From UBA12077 sp963665525 (lineage in GTDB: Bacteria; Bacteroidota; Bacteroidia; Bacteroidales; UBA12077): 64,000 nt of DNA. This document shows, one piece after another, positions 43,515 through 52,675 of this stretch. The first letter of the stretch is position 1. Every line of letters starts with the position of its first letter. Location of the stretch: contig OY762280.1 of NCBI GenBank assembly GCA_963665525.1, positions 3,348,001-3,412,000 on the forward strand. The letters run 5' to 3'. The notes under the pieces are model-generated. The model saw nothing but the letters and a program-made list of their open reading frames with translations, was not told where the DNA came from and did no database searches. Both the position numbers and the translations under genes were made by a program.

Positions 43515-46500
43515 CTACCATTTTGTAGCAATAACTACTTTTTTCTTAAATTTTTTCACATTCCCATCCAAATCAAATAACTCAATATAAACCACATATA
43601 TTCCTACCGGAGCTTTTTGGTTATGATCATCAATGCCATCCCACGAAATTACTCCATTTATGCCTAAAAGTTGATTGTTTGCCAAATATCTTATCAATCG
43701 TCCCCTGGAATCAAATATTTTAATATTTGCTACATACCCGGGCTCACTAAATGTAAAATTTATATTTGTAATGTCCTCAAAACCATCATTGTCAGGCGAA
43801 AAAGTTTCTGGTTCAATTTTTACCTCATCCTCCATATCGGTTAATTCCATAAACTGTGAATTCTCATATGCAGGCGTTGCAAAGCCAACCAATTCCGACG
43901 CCGAATGCCAATTCGTTTTATCATTAGATGCTCTGTTATAATTTATCCTTTCTAATGATACCCCTTCTTTCGTAGCTAATAAATCAAATTGCATATCTTC
44001 ACTATAATAAACCCTGTCAATTATATTTTCATATTTATCCAATAATATAACTTCTCCTTCATCATCATTATAGGCGGGTAAATTCTCTACCTCTAAAAAT
44101 CCATCAGGGTTTGAAGAATAATATTGATCTTGCACAAGATCTGGATTTTCAGTTAAAACAAGATATGATCCCGGAAATATTAAATATCCCTGTGATGTTA
44201 ACGTTTCAACAGAATGATATTCCAGGCTCTCATTATCATAAGAAGCGATCAAAATATCTTTTAAATCAATTGTATTATCCGATCGATTATAAATTTCCAC
44301 AAAATCATATCCATCGGGATAGGGATTAAAAAGGATTTCATTAATTACCAAATCTTTTTCTTCGGGCGGTGTTGGTATAGCAAACTGGGCAGTATTTTTA
44401 TCATATATTTCGTTCCCGGCACAATCGAAGATACCTTCTGTAATTTCTAAATGATAGATTGTATTTAACTGTAATTCGTTCTCAAAACCAAGTTTTACTG
44501 ATTGATAATCATATCCTATCAAATCAACTGAAACCGGATTTCCAACGCCATGATCAACAGCATAAATACTTGTTTGCATTGCTGAAATACTATCGATTGT
44601 TTCATTAAAAAACAATTGAATTGTTCTATCATCTATCACTACAATTCTCAATAATTCGGGAGATTGCAAATCGGGATTATTACCATATACTGAATTTTGT
44701 TGCCCCGGAGTTCCTCCTGTTTCACTCACCGATGCAATCCAGTTATTTTCTTCACCACAAGGGTTCATCGGATCGATCTGTTCTAAAGCCCAGCCTCCTT
44801 CTGCCTTATAATCATCCTGATACCACGAATCAGAATAAGACAACTGAGTAATAATTTCTCCTTTGTCATTTCGAAGAACTAAAGTCTGTCCTGAATTTGC
44901 CAATGAAGGAAACCCTGAAACTACAAGAACCTCACCATAAGCTTGTAGTCCAGTCTGCGCATCTTCATGGCATAAAACCAGATAATCTCCTGAATTTATT
45001 GATCCCGAAGGAATAGATCTCACGGTAGAACCCACAGTTAAAGTCCAGTTTTTCAAATCAATATCAAATTCTGAAGTATTATAAATTTCAAGATATTCAT
45101 ACTCTGGCAATGCCAAGGCAGGTTCCGGATCAGCCATCATTTCATTAAATACAATATCATTGGCCTTTACTAAATAGTATAAAAAGTTTATTTCTGTTAA
45201 TACCATTGTATTTCCACAAGCATCAGATAAATCCTCAACACTCAAAGTAAGCTCTGTTTCCGTAGGGAAAACATTTGAAAAAGATAAGTCTGCCTGCATA
45301 AAATTTTCGCTTACTTCTACTAAGTTTGGATTTCCAATGCCATTATTAACTGAATAATTTTGATTTTCATTTATTGACAATTCTGTAACAGGTTCGTCAA
45401 AATAAATCCTCAGTTGATGATCAGATACCATTTCAATATTTAATATCTGAGGAGAATTTGTGTCAATATTTGGAGCAAAAACTGAATTTTCTACTCCCGG
45501 GGTTCCTCCATTGCTATTTTCAGAAGCTTTCCAATTTGTTATTCCGGAACAGTTATTCAAGGGATCAATTTTTTCGATTGACCATCCACCATCTTCTTTA
45601 TCAGAATGATGATACCACTCAGTAGTAAAGTTTACCGAGTCAATTACAGTATCCTTATCATCTAAAATGAGAAGTGAGCTCCCCGAATTGGTAATTGAGA
45701 TGGACGAAAACGATATGATACTTCCGTAATCATCCATGTATTCTGCAGCAGTTTCAGAACATAAAATGACATACGAAGCAGAATCTATTGTTTCTTCCGG
45801 AAAATCTTTAACTGAAGTCCCTACTTTTAATTTCCATCCAGTTAAATCAATATTAAAACTTGTAGTGTTTTTAATTTCAATATATTCATATCCCGGCAAA
45901 TTGACTTCCGGCGTAGGGTCGGCCATTATCTCGTTAACAACAACATCGAACGATTCCGGAATAAAATATAAAAAACTGATCGAGGTATCTTTTATGATAT
46001 TCCCTTCAATATCCTCAATATTTGTGATACTTAAATTGTAATATTCTTTATTCGATAAATGATCTGACAAGAGTAATTTTAATGATTTTTTGGTATCATT
46101 CAGAAGAACAGAATCAGGATTCCCGATGCTTTGATCAATTGAATAGTTTAAAATGTTTACTGCACTAAGAGAATCAACAACCTCATTGAATTCCAGATAA
46201 ATAGTATCTGAAGAAATAATACTTAAGGAATCGATAACAGGAGGAATTATATCAGAATAAACCTGACCCGTAATTTCTATATCATCAATCCACAATAGTT
46301 GATCTGCACTAGAGGTATAATCATAATAAAATCCAAAATAATTAGCATAAACGTAAGTGTCGTCAAACCCGGCACCTATACTAAGCAAATTGTTAAAATC
46401 ACCTTTTGCATTATAAAATATTTCCCAATTACCTGTTTCAGATCTTATTACCTCAATTGCAATGGTGTCATCTGTTTCCAAATCAGCATCCCAGTCTAAA

Positions 46501-46955
46501 GATGTTGTTATGACTGTCGAAGAATTTCCAGAAGTCACTTTATAGAACTTTAATAGATCATCTGATCCTGTAAAATTCACTCCCAGAGCATATCCATTAA
46601 TTTCTCCACCGGGAATCATCTGCATAGCATCTGCATCACTCACAATAAAAGCAGACCAGTTATTGCCATCAGAAGGATTATATTTATATTTTATCTTAAA
46701 TTTCCATGAAGTAATATCAGCCGACAAATCTAAAACAGGTGTCTGTACAGATACCTGATCCTTACCAGCTTCCGTATTATCAAATATATGATGTAGCGAA
46801 AATGATCCATTCAAAGGAGAATCACCAGAAGCTGCCCAATGCCCAACTGTACTTTCCTTCCAATTAGAAATATCTCCGTCTTCGAAATCATCGCTTAATT
46901 GTGCAAACAGAAGAGTAGGCCATATAAATAAGGCTAATAATATTTTTCTCGTCAT
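43515..46955 (-). CDS. Secreted lamin-tail-domain protein with FlgD-like C-terminal sorting region
   Basis: An 1146-residue protein with a signal peptide (1-19, ending LLFAQ). An N-terminal jelly-roll-like region (~20-225) contains a 'LLWIDDIEITG' strand. Three Ig-like (Big_5-type) segments alternate with three lamin-tail domains, near residues 335 ('VVVNEIMADPTPE'), 598 ('DIVFNEMMADPEP') and 867 ('LVINEILFNPYP'). The C-terminus (~1040-1146) reads 'FSPDNDGFED' then 'ISWDGIDDHNQKAPVGIYVV', the FlgD-like/gliding-associated type of T9SS end. It is predicted to be surface-exposed or released. Lamin-tail domains often accompany nucleases or phosphatases, but none is visible here. Confidence 0.82.
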   Translation of the reverse strand: MTRKILLALFIWPTLLFAQLSDDFEDGDISNWKESTVGHWAASGDSPLNGSFSLHHIFDNTEAGKDQVSVQTPVLDLSADITSWKFKIKYKYNPSDGNNWSAFIVSDADAMQMIPGGEINGYALGVNFTGSDDLLKFYKVTSGNSSTVITTSLDWDADLETDDTIAIEVIRSETGNWEIFYNAKGDFNNLLSIGAGFDDTYVYANYFGFYYDYTSSADQLLWIDDIEITGQVYSDIIPPVIDSLSIISSDTIYLEFNEVVDSLSAVNILNYSIDQSIGNPDSVLLNDTKKSLKLLLSDHLSNKEYYNLSITNIEDIEGNIIKDTSISFLYFIPESFDVVVNEIMADPTPEVNLPGYEYIEIKNTTSFNIDLTGWKLKVGTSVKDFPEETIDSASYVILCSETAAEYMDDYGSIISFSSISITNSGSSLLILDDKDTVIDSVNFTTEWYHHSDKEDGGWSIEKIDPLNNCSGITNWKASENSNGGTPGVENSVFAPNIDTNSPQILNIEMVSDHQLRIYFDEPVTELSINENQNYSVNNGIGNPNLVEVSENFMQADLSFSNVFPTETELTLSVEDLSDACGNTMVLTEINFLYYLVKANDIVFNEMMADPEPALALPEYEYLEIYNTSEFDIDLKNWTLTVGSTVRSIPSGSINSGDYLVLCHEDAQTGLQAYGEVLVVSGFPSLANSGQTLVLRNDKGEIITQLSYSDSWYQDDYKAEGGWALEQIDPMNPCGEENNWIASVSETGGTPGQQNSVYGNNPDLQSPELLRIVVIDDRTIQLFFNETIDSISAMQTSIYAVDHGVGNPVSVDLIGYDYQSVKLGFENELQLNTIYHLEITEGIFDCAGNEIYDKNTAQFAIPTPPEEKDLVINEILFNPYPDGYDFVEIYNRSDNTIDLKDILIASYDNESLEYHSVETLTSQGYLIFPGSYLVLTENPDLVQDQYYSSNPDGFLEVENLPAYNDDEGEVILLDKYENIIDRVYYSEDMQFDLLATKEGVSLERINYNRASNDKTNWHSASELVGFATPAYENSQFMELTDMEDEVKIEPETFSPDNDGFEDITNINFTFSEPGYVANIKIFDSRGRLIRYLANNQLLGINGVISWDGIDDHNQKAPVGIYVVYIELFDLDGNVKKFKKKVVIATKW

Positions 46956-46975
46956 TTTCGTGTTAATTAATTATT

Positions 46976-46983
46976 TAATTTTG
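46976..46983 (+). promoter_or_regulatory. Candidate -7 promoter element of asd
   Basis: TAATTTTG matches TAnnTTTG and ends 45 bases before the asd start codon. It lies in the 73-base divergent gap. Confidence 0.4.
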
Positions 46984-47028
46984 AAGTTACAAAAAATTAA
47001 AAAGAACCATTGAAAAAACAATCATAAA

Positions 47029-48018
47029 ATGAAAATTGCAGTTGTTGGAGCAACCGGATTGGTTGGAAATGTAATGTTAAAAACACTTGTTGAGCGAAAA
47101 TTCCCTTACACAGAGATATTAGCAGTAGCCTCTGAAAAATCGATTGGTAAAAAAATTGATTTTAATGGTTCTACTCTTGAAGTTATAGGAATGAAACAGG
47201 CCATTTCGCTTAAACCTGATATCGCCATATTTTCAGCCGGAGGATCAACTTCTTTGGAATGGGCTCCTGAATTTGCAAAAGTGGGAACAACTGTTATTGA
47301 TAATTCATCGGCATGGAGAATGAAAGATGATATTAAACTAGTCGTTCCTGAAGTAAATGCTTCGGTTCTTACTAAAGAAGATAAAATCATTGCTAACCCA
47401 AATTGCTCGACCATTCAATTGGTTGTAGCTTTAGCTCCTTTACATAAAAAATATAAAATAAAAAGAGTTGTAGTTTCTACCTATCAATCGGTTACAGGTT
47501 CAGGAGTAAAAGCAGTTGAGCAACTAAATAATGAGCGCCAAGGAATTAAAGGAGAAATGGCATATCCACATCCTATTGACTTGAACTGTATTCCACATGG
47601 AGGCGATTTCGAAGAAAATGGGTATACTACTGAAGAAACTAAATTACTAAACGAAACTCGCAGAATTATTGGGGATCACACAATTCATGTTACTGCAACT
47701 GTGGTTCGAATACCGGTTTTTGGAGGTCATTCAGAGGCTGTAAATGTTGAATTCGAACATGATTTTGATTTAGATGATGTAAAAACACTTTTATCAAAAA
47801 GCCAGGGAATAACTATTCAGGATGATCCTGCAAATAACAATTATCCAATGCCAAAATATTCGGAAGGGAAAGATGATGTTTTTGTTGGGAGAATTCGCAG
47901 GGATTTTTCGCAAGCTAACAGTCTTAACTTTTGGGTAGTTTCAGATAATTTAAGAAAAGGAGCTGCTACCAATGCAATACAAATTGCGGAATATTTGGTT
48001 AAGGAAAAATTGGTGTAA
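47029..48018 (+). CDS. asd: Aspartate-semialdehyde dehydrogenase
   Basis: A 329-residue NADPH-dependent dehydrogenase that reduces aspartyl phosphate to the semialdehyde for lysine/diaminopimelate, threonine and methionine. The N-terminal Rossmann motif is VVGATGLVGN. The active-site Cys is in ANPNCSTIQ (C126), and 'VSTYQSVTGSG' and the later 'HVTATVVRIPVFGGHSEAV' region are conserved. It is a monocistronic gene, followed by a repeat element. Confidence 0.95.
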   Translation: MKIAVVGATGLVGNVMLKTLVERKFPYTEILAVASEKSIGKKIDFNGSTLEVIGMKQAISLKPDIAIFSAGGSTSLEWAPEFAKVGTTVIDNSSAWRMKDDIKLVVPEVNASVLTKEDKIIANPNCSTIQLVVALAPLHKKYKIKRVVVSTYQSVTGSGVKAVEQLNNERQGIKGEMAYPHPIDLNCIPHGGDFEENGYTTEETKLLNETRRIIGDHTIHVTATVVRIPVFGGHSEAVNVEFEHDFDLDDVKTLLSKSQGITIQDDPANNNYPMPKYSEGKDDVFVGRIRRDFSQANSLNFWVVSDNLRKGAATNAIQIAEYLVKEKLV

Positions 48019-48024
48019 CATTTT

Positions 48025-48125
48025 TTTCTCTGTGTAACTCTGAGCTTACTTTGAGTATCTCTGTGTTATAACTTATTAATTATACCACAAAGTGACACGG
48101 AGAATCCACCAAGTCTCACAAAGAA
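48025..48125. repeat. Intergenic CACAAAG / CTCTGTG inverted-repeat element
   Basis: Two arms of about 45 bases face each other: the left arm is rich in CTCTGTGTAACTC-like words and the right arm in CCACAAAGTGACACGGAG-like words. It can fold as a long imperfect hairpin. Elements of this wording are dispersed in Bacteroidota genomes. It fills most of the 213-base gap after asd. Confidence 0.6.
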
Positions 48126-48231
48126 CAATTATATAATTAATAAAGCTAGTACTCAAAATTTACACAAGCAACCTTTTAATCTAATTTTTATTGTTTACTT
48201 TTAATTCTTTAATATCTTAACAAAATTAATT

Positions 48232-48648
48232 ATGAAAAAAACAATTAAATTATTTACTCTTTTATTACTACTTATTACAGTTGGATTTTCTGCATGTAAG
48301 AATAATACAGAAACCCAAGAAGATGTTAAATCTGAAGCTATTATTAAACACGAAACACCGCTTTTAAAAACCGATGTTATTAATGATACTATTCATGGAA
48401 TTCATATTATTTGCAAATATAATATTGACAATAAATATTTTTCTGGAAGTCTTATGAATACTACCAATGAACTTATTGGAGGAGCTAAAGTAAAAATTTA
48501 TTTGTCGAATGGAATGACTTTAAATCCCAGCCCGGCTACAGATTTAAAACCAGAGGCAGAGTATGAATCAACTTTTATGATTGATGCCGAAGTAAAAGAA
48601 TGGGATAAATGGGATGCTCAAATCGAATTTAATAATACTGAAGAATAA
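48232..48648 (+). CDS. Small lipoprotein of unknown function
   Basis: A 138-residue protein with a lipoprotein signal (lipobox GFSAC, lipidated C22). The mature part begins with an acidic linker and then has a beta-rich domain (~45-138) with 'FSGSLMNTTNELIGGAKVKIYLSNG'-type strands. I do not recognise a family. The domain could be an Ig-like or FxLYD-like fold, since such folds describe 'gain of bonding' strands around an N-T-T motif. It is probably anchored in the outer membrane or the periplasmic leaflet. Confidence 0.75.
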   Translation: MKKTIKLFTLLLLLITVGFSACKNNTETQEDVKSEAIIKHETPLLKTDVINDTIHGIHIICKYNIDNKYFSGSLMNTTNELIGGAKVKIYLSNGMTLNPSPATDLKPEAEYESTFMIDAEVKEWDKWDAQIEFNNTEE

Positions 48649-48668
48649 GAATATTCTTATATAAAAGA

Positions 48669-48699
48669 AGACCTGTTAGATTTAAAATCTGACAGGTCT
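48669..48699. terminator. Inverted repeat between the lipoprotein gene and hflX
   Basis: AGACCTGTTAGATTT pairs with AAATCTGACAGGTCT with one G-T wobble. It lies in the convergent gap. It lacks a good T-run on the plus side, so terminator function is less sure than hairpin formation. Confidence 0.55.
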
Positions 48700-48732
48700 A
48701 ATTATATAATAAAGAATGATTTTGTTTTCTAA

Positions 48733-49926
48733 CTAATACAAAAAATCATTATAAGGATAACGAATAGCATGTATTTCTTTCACCTTATCGTAAATTAAGT
48801 TTTTAAATTCATCGATATTCTTTTTATGCTTTGCTGAAATAAAAATACAATGATCGTTATTCTTGGCCATCCAGGTATTTTTTAACTCCTCTAACGAATA
48901 GTTTTCTTTGGTTTTAGGAGTTAAATCATCATCATCTTTTTTCTCGTAAGTATAAGCATCGATCTTATTAAAAACAATATAAGATTCTGTTTCTACCGAA
49001 CCTATTTCCTTAAGAGTTTGGTTTACGACCTCAATTTGTTCTTCGAAATTAGGATGTGAAATATCTACAACATGCAATAAAATATCTGATTCGCGAACCT
49101 CATCTAATGTTGATTTAAATGATTCAACCAGGCTATGCGGTAGTTTACGTATAAAACCTACTGTATCGGATAAAAGAAATGGTAGGTTATCAATAACCAC
49201 CTTACGTACTGTAGTGTCGAGCGTTGCAAATAGTTTATTTTCGGCAAAAACCTCCGATTTACTCAACATATTCATAATGGTTGATTTACCAACATTGGTA
49301 TATCCAACCAAAGCAACACGAACCATTTTCCCGCGGTTTTTTCGTTGCGTAGCTTTTTGTTTATCAATCTTTTTCAATTGCTCTTTTAATCGGGCAATTT
49401 TATCACGAACAATACGACGGTCTGTTTCAATTTCAGTTTCACCCGGACCACGTAAACCAATACCACCACGCTGACGTTCCAGGTGAGTCCACATTCCGGC
49501 TAATCGAGGTAATAAATATTCATACTGAGCTAATTCAACCTGTGTTTTGGCATGAGCTGTTTGAGCTCTTTTTGCAAAAATATCCAGGATTAAATTAGTA
49601 CGATCAATCAGTTTACATTTAAGTACTTTTTCAATATTTCTATGCTGTGTAGGACTTAGATCATCATCGAAAATAACGGTATCAATATCATTGTCTTTTA
49701 CATAGTATTCTATTTCGGCTAATTTCCCTTCTCCAATATAAGTTCTAGGATTAGGAATTGTTACTTTTTGTGTAAACTGTTTTACAGGTACAGCGCCTGC
49801 TGTCTCGGTAAGAAAAGCTAACTCATCGAGATATTCTTGTACTTGTTTTGAATCTTGTTCCTGGTTAATTACTCCAACCAACACCGCATACTCAGGTTTT
49901 GGAGCTGTATCAATTAATTTGGGCAT
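48733..49926 (-). CDS. hflX: GTPase HflX
   Basis: A 397-residue ribosome-associated GTPase that in other bacteria splits stalled or heat-damaged ribosomes. The HflX N-terminal domain (~1-165) carries 'NPRTYIGEGKLAEI' and 'RQRGGIGLRGPGETEIE' (its glycine-rich hallmark). The G domain has G1 GYTNVGKST, G3 'SDTVGFIRKLP' and G4 'FNKID'. A coiled segment rich in Lys links the two. A -7 element lies 45 bases upstream. Confidence 0.95.
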   Translation of the reverse strand: MPKLIDTAPKPEYAVLVGVINQEQDSKQVQEYLDELAFLTETAGAVPVKQFTQKVTIPNPRTYIGEGKLAEIEYYVKDNDIDTVIFDDDLSPTQHRNIEKVLKCKLIDRTNLILDIFAKRAQTAHAKTQVELAQYEYLLPRLAGMWTHLERQRGGIGLRGPGETEIETDRRIVRDKIARLKEQLKKIDKQKATQRKNRGKMVRVALVGYTNVGKSTIMNMLSKSEVFAENKLFATLDTTVRKVVIDNLPFLLSDTVGFIRKLPHSLVESFKSTLDEVRESDILLHVVDISHPNFEEQIEVVNQTLKEIGSVETESYIVFNKIDAYTYEKKDDDDLTPKTKENYSLEELKNTWMAKNNDHCIFISAKHKKNIDEFKNLIYDKVKEIHAIRYPYNDFLY

Positions 49927-49971
49927 TCTCTCTGCTTCCGATTATAATTTCTGTTACATTAATAGTGAATG

Positions 49972-49979
49972 CAAAGGTA
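49972..49979 (-). promoter_or_regulatory. Candidate -7 promoter element of hflX
   Basis: The minus strand reads TACCTTTG, an exact TAnnTTTG match, 45 bases before the hflX start. Confidence 0.45.
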
Positions 49980-50014
49980 ACAAATTTGTAATAAGCTAAT
50001 AAGAGTTTTTTAAA

Positions 50015-50041
50015 ATAAAAAAAGCTGGCTTTTGCCAGCTT
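50015..50041 (-). terminator. Terminator after the TonB-family gene
   Basis: On the minus strand, AAGCTGGC, loop AAAA, GCCAGCTT, then a run of T. It lies 22 bases past the TonB gene stop codon. Confidence 0.88.
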
Positions 50042-50062
50042 AATATAACTTAAACTCTTAAA

Positions 50063-50734
50063 TTATTGTAATTTGAATGCAACAGAAATATTGCATTTAA
50101 CTTTAACATATCTTCCGTTATTCATTCCCGGCTCCCATTTAGGAGAGTTATTAATAACTTTCAAAACAGCATTATCGATAACCGGATGTACTCCTCTGGT
50201 TATATTTACATCAGTTACTGAACCATCTTTATCTACAATAAATGAAACATAAACCGTTCCTGATATTCCATTTTCAATAGCATCTGGTGGGAATTTTATA
50301 TTTTCGGCAATATAATTTCTGAAATACTTTCTGTCTTTCCCATTAAATGTTGGCATAAACTCGGCAACAATAAAAGGATCATCATCAACCGGATCTTCGA
50401 TATCTCCAAAATCAGGTATTTCAAAAGGTTCATCAACTCCAATTTCAGAACTAAATATTTCAGGGTCAAATTCCGGAACATCAAATTCATCAGGAGTTAT
50501 TACAAACACTGGAGCTTCTACCTTCTTAGGAATTTCTACTTTTGGTCTTGTAACCGGAGGCAGATCTTCAACATCAATCCAGCTGGTATTCATTGCTGTA
50601 AGTTTTTCTAATCTAACTTCCGATTTCCATTCAAATGCAAATAAAATAGCTGAGAGAATTAGGATGATTCCAATTTGAAAAAATAACGTTCTGTAGTTTT
50701 CCAAATTTGCTTTTTTCGATTTTTTTGTTTTCAT
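50063..50734 (-). CDS. TonB-family energy transducer
   Basis: A 223-residue protein: a short basic cytoplasmic N-terminus, one transmembrane helix (~16-34), a Pro/Glu/Asp-rich periplasmic linker (~50-120), and a TonB C-terminal domain (~125-223) with 'YIAENIKFPPDAIENGISGTVYV' pattern and 'VDKDGSVTDVNITRG'. It would couple the proton-motive force through ExbB/ExbD (not in this window) to TonB-dependent outer-membrane receptors. It is a single gene with a clear terminator. Confidence 0.9.
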   Translation of the reverse strand: MKTKKSKKANLENYRTLFFQIGIILILSAILFAFEWKSEVRLEKLTAMNTSWIDVEDLPPVTRPKVEIPKKVEAPVFVITPDEFDVPEFDPEIFSSEIGVDEPFEIPDFGDIEDPVDDDPFIVAEFMPTFNGKDRKYFRNYIAENIKFPPDAIENGISGTVYVSFIVDKDGSVTDVNITRGVHPVIDNAVLKVINNSPKWEPGMNNGRYVKVKCNISVAFKLQ

Positions 50735-51072
50735 GGTATTGGGGTTTTAGAGATTAATATTTCCTTCCCCACAAACTTTCGCTAAAATAAAAAAGCCGGC
50801 ATTTGTTAAATTTTACGGAACAGATTTCTGTTGGTTTGTTCTTTTAACTTTATTTAACGTAAAGTAAATTCTCCAATATTCTATAATTAGAACGCCACAC
50901 TTGGTTTGTTTAGTGTTAAGTTATAATTGGTTTAACATAATTTAACTTGTTAATCGCCATTAAATATGTAAAACATTATAAAAATAGATTCCCTCTTTCG
51001 TGGAAATGACAAAAAAAAGTAGAAACAATTGTAATTCTGCACCTTCAAAAACAATAGTCTTCAGGTTCTAAT
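50735..51072. other. Non-coding gap between TonB gene and HIT gene
   Basis: About 340 bases upstream of the TonB-family gene. I see no open reading frame, repeat or RNA gene that I can support. It should hold the TonB promoter on the minus strand, but no exact -7 consensus was found. The terminator of the HIT gene lies at its right end. Confidence 0.6.
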
Positions 51073-51100
51073 AAAAAAATCCGAAGCAAAACTTCGGATT
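51073..51100 (-). terminator. Terminator after the HIT-family gene
   Basis: On the minus strand, AATCCGAAG, loop TTTTG, CTTCGGATT, then TTTTT. It lies 24 bases past the stop codon. Confidence 0.9.
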
Positions 51101-51123
51101 TAGTTTATTTAATCATCAATATC

Positions 51124-51519
51124 TTATTCGAAAGCTGAGCTTATTTTTTCAGCTATTTCTTTAAATTCCTCTTCTGAAAGCTTCAGTTTTGGTTTCGAAA
51201 AACATGCATCAGCTTCACTTTGTAAAGGTATTAAATGAATATGTGCATGTGGTACTTCCAATCCCAGAACCACCACACCAACTCTTTTACACTCTATAGT
51301 TTTATCTATAGCTTTTGCTACTCGTTTAGCAAAAAGGTTAAATCCTGCTAGAGTTTCATCATCTAAATCAAAAATATAATCAACTTCTTTTTTAGGAATA
51401 ACTAGAGTGTGCCCTTTTGCCAAAGGGAAAATATCTAAAAAAGCATAAAAATTTTCATCCTCGGCAATTTTGTACGAAGGAATCTCTTCCTCAACAATTT
51501 TAGTAAATATTGAAGCCAT
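51124..51519 (-). CDS. HIT family protein (histidine triad nucleotide-binding)
   Basis: A 131-residue histidine-triad hydrolase/transferase. The triad is HAHIHLIPL with H91, H93 and H95. The N-terminal 'IFTKIVEEEIPSYKIAED' pattern and 'GHTLVIPKKE' are typical of the HinT-like branch, which hydrolyses adenosine phosphoramidates. It follows greA by 12 bases, so both genes share a transcript that ends at the terminator at 51073. Confidence 0.93.
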   Translation of the reverse strand: MASIFTKIVEEEIPSYKIAEDENFYAFLDIFPLAKGHTLVIPKKEVDYIFDLDDETLAGFNLFAKRVAKAIDKTIECKRVGVVVLGLEVPHAHIHLIPLQSEADACFSKPKLKLSEEEFKEIAEKISSAFE

Positions 51520-51531
51520 AGTATTTAATGT

Positions 51532-52005
51532 TTACAATGAAATTTCTACAATCTCAAACTCCATGATTCCATTAGGAACCTGTACTTCAGCTACATCACC
51601 AACTTTCTTTCCTAATAATCCTTTTGCAATAGGTGTGTTTATCGACATTTTACCTTCTTTCAAATTTGCTTCACTATCAGAAACAATGGTATATTCCATT
51701 ACAGCACCATTTTTCTTATTCTTGATTTTTACTTTATTCAAAATCTGAACAGTAGATGTATCAAGTTTAGATTGATCAAGCACTCTTGAATTTGCAATGG
51801 TATCTTTTAATTTGCTTATTCTCATTTCCAGTAAGCCTTGTGCTTCCTTTGCTGCATCATACTCTGCATTTTCAGAAAGATCACCTTTATCACGAGCCTC
51901 AGCAATTTGCTGAGAAATTGTTGGTCTCTCTACAGTCTCTAATTGTTCTAACTCCTTCTTTAGCTTTTCTAATCCTTGCTCTGTAACGTAAGAAACTTTT
52001 GCCAT
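51532..52005 (-). CDS. greA: Transcription elongation factor GreA
   Basis: A 157-residue GreA with the N-terminal coiled coil (~10-75) carrying the acidic tip region 'RDKGDLSENAEYDAAKE' and a C-terminal FKBP-like domain with 'SPIAKGLLGKKVGD'-type ending (here 'NTPIAKGLLGKKVGD'). It rescues arrested RNA polymerase by stimulating transcript cleavage. It is followed after 12 bases by the HIT gene. Confidence 0.96.
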   Translation of the reverse strand: MAKVSYVTEQGLEKLKKELEQLETVERPTISQQIAEARDKGDLSENAEYDAAKEAQGLLEMRISKLKDTIANSRVLDQSKLDTSTVQILNKVKIKNKKNGAVMEYTIVSDSEANLKEGKMSINTPIAKGLLGKKVGDVAEVQVPNGIMEFEIVEISL

Positions 52006-52093
52006 TTTGATTCTAATTTATAATTTATGTTCTTGTTTTCTATTAATAAATAAAGAAGAATTCCAAATCGGCTCGGAACTCTTCTTGTGCTTA

Positions 52094-52101
52094 CAAAGTT
52101 A
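52094..52101 (-). promoter_or_regulatory. Candidate -7 promoter element of greA-HIT
   Basis: The minus strand reads TAACTTTG, an exact TAnnTTTG match, 88 bases upstream of greA. Confidence 0.4.
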
Positions 52102-52176
52102 AATAAAAATTCTATAAACACATAATATATATCCTTTTGTTATTTTATAACCGCCTGTATATTAAATTATTTACTT

Positions 52177-52650
52177 TTAATATTCTCTTCGATTCATAAT
52201 TTCGGAATAGATAACAGCATCTCGTAAATTAAATTCTTCCAAGATTTCATCTTCATTCTCATCTGAAATATCTTTGTCGCTTATAGATTTTGAAAATATC
52301 TCATTGGTATCTTCATATTCAATACTATAGGGAACATCAACTTTATCATCTAACATTTCAGTAGGAACCGAATCAAGAACTTCTTCTTTCTCATAAATTT
52401 CTTTTCGTCCCATAATAGGATCGAAAGTAACTTCTTCTTTAATAGTATTGTTTGTAAAACCAATCTCTTCTTTAAGCAATTCCTCAAGATTTGATAAAAA
52501 AGGTTTCTCCTCAACCACATTTGGTTCTTGTTTCTGAGCAGGAAATACAGGCCTTTGAGTAGCTTTTTTCTTTTTCTTGCCCAATGCAGAAATTCCAAAT
52601 GCAACAATGGTTATAATTATGTATATGAGGCTATCAAATATATCATCCAT
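52177..52650 (-). CDS. Uncharacterised small membrane-anchored protein
   Basis: A 157-residue protein with one transmembrane helix at the N-terminus (~6-22) followed by a basic stretch (KKKKKAT) and then an acidic, low-complexity cytoplasmic part rich in Glu and Asp. I recognise no family. The positive-inside pattern suggests the C-terminal part faces the cytoplasm. It starts 25 bases after the charged lipoprotein gene on the same strand and may share its transcript. Confidence 0.7.
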   Translation of the reverse strand: MDDIFDSLIYIIITIVAFGISALGKKKKKATQRPVFPAQKQEPNVVEEKPFLSNLEELLKEEIGFTNNTIKEEVTFDPIMGRKEIYEKEEVLDSVPTEMLDDKVDVPYSIEYEDTNEIFSKSISDKDISDENEDEILEEFNLRDAVIYSEIMNRREY

Positions 52651-52675
52651 ATCATATTTCTTTTACATTTGCAAT

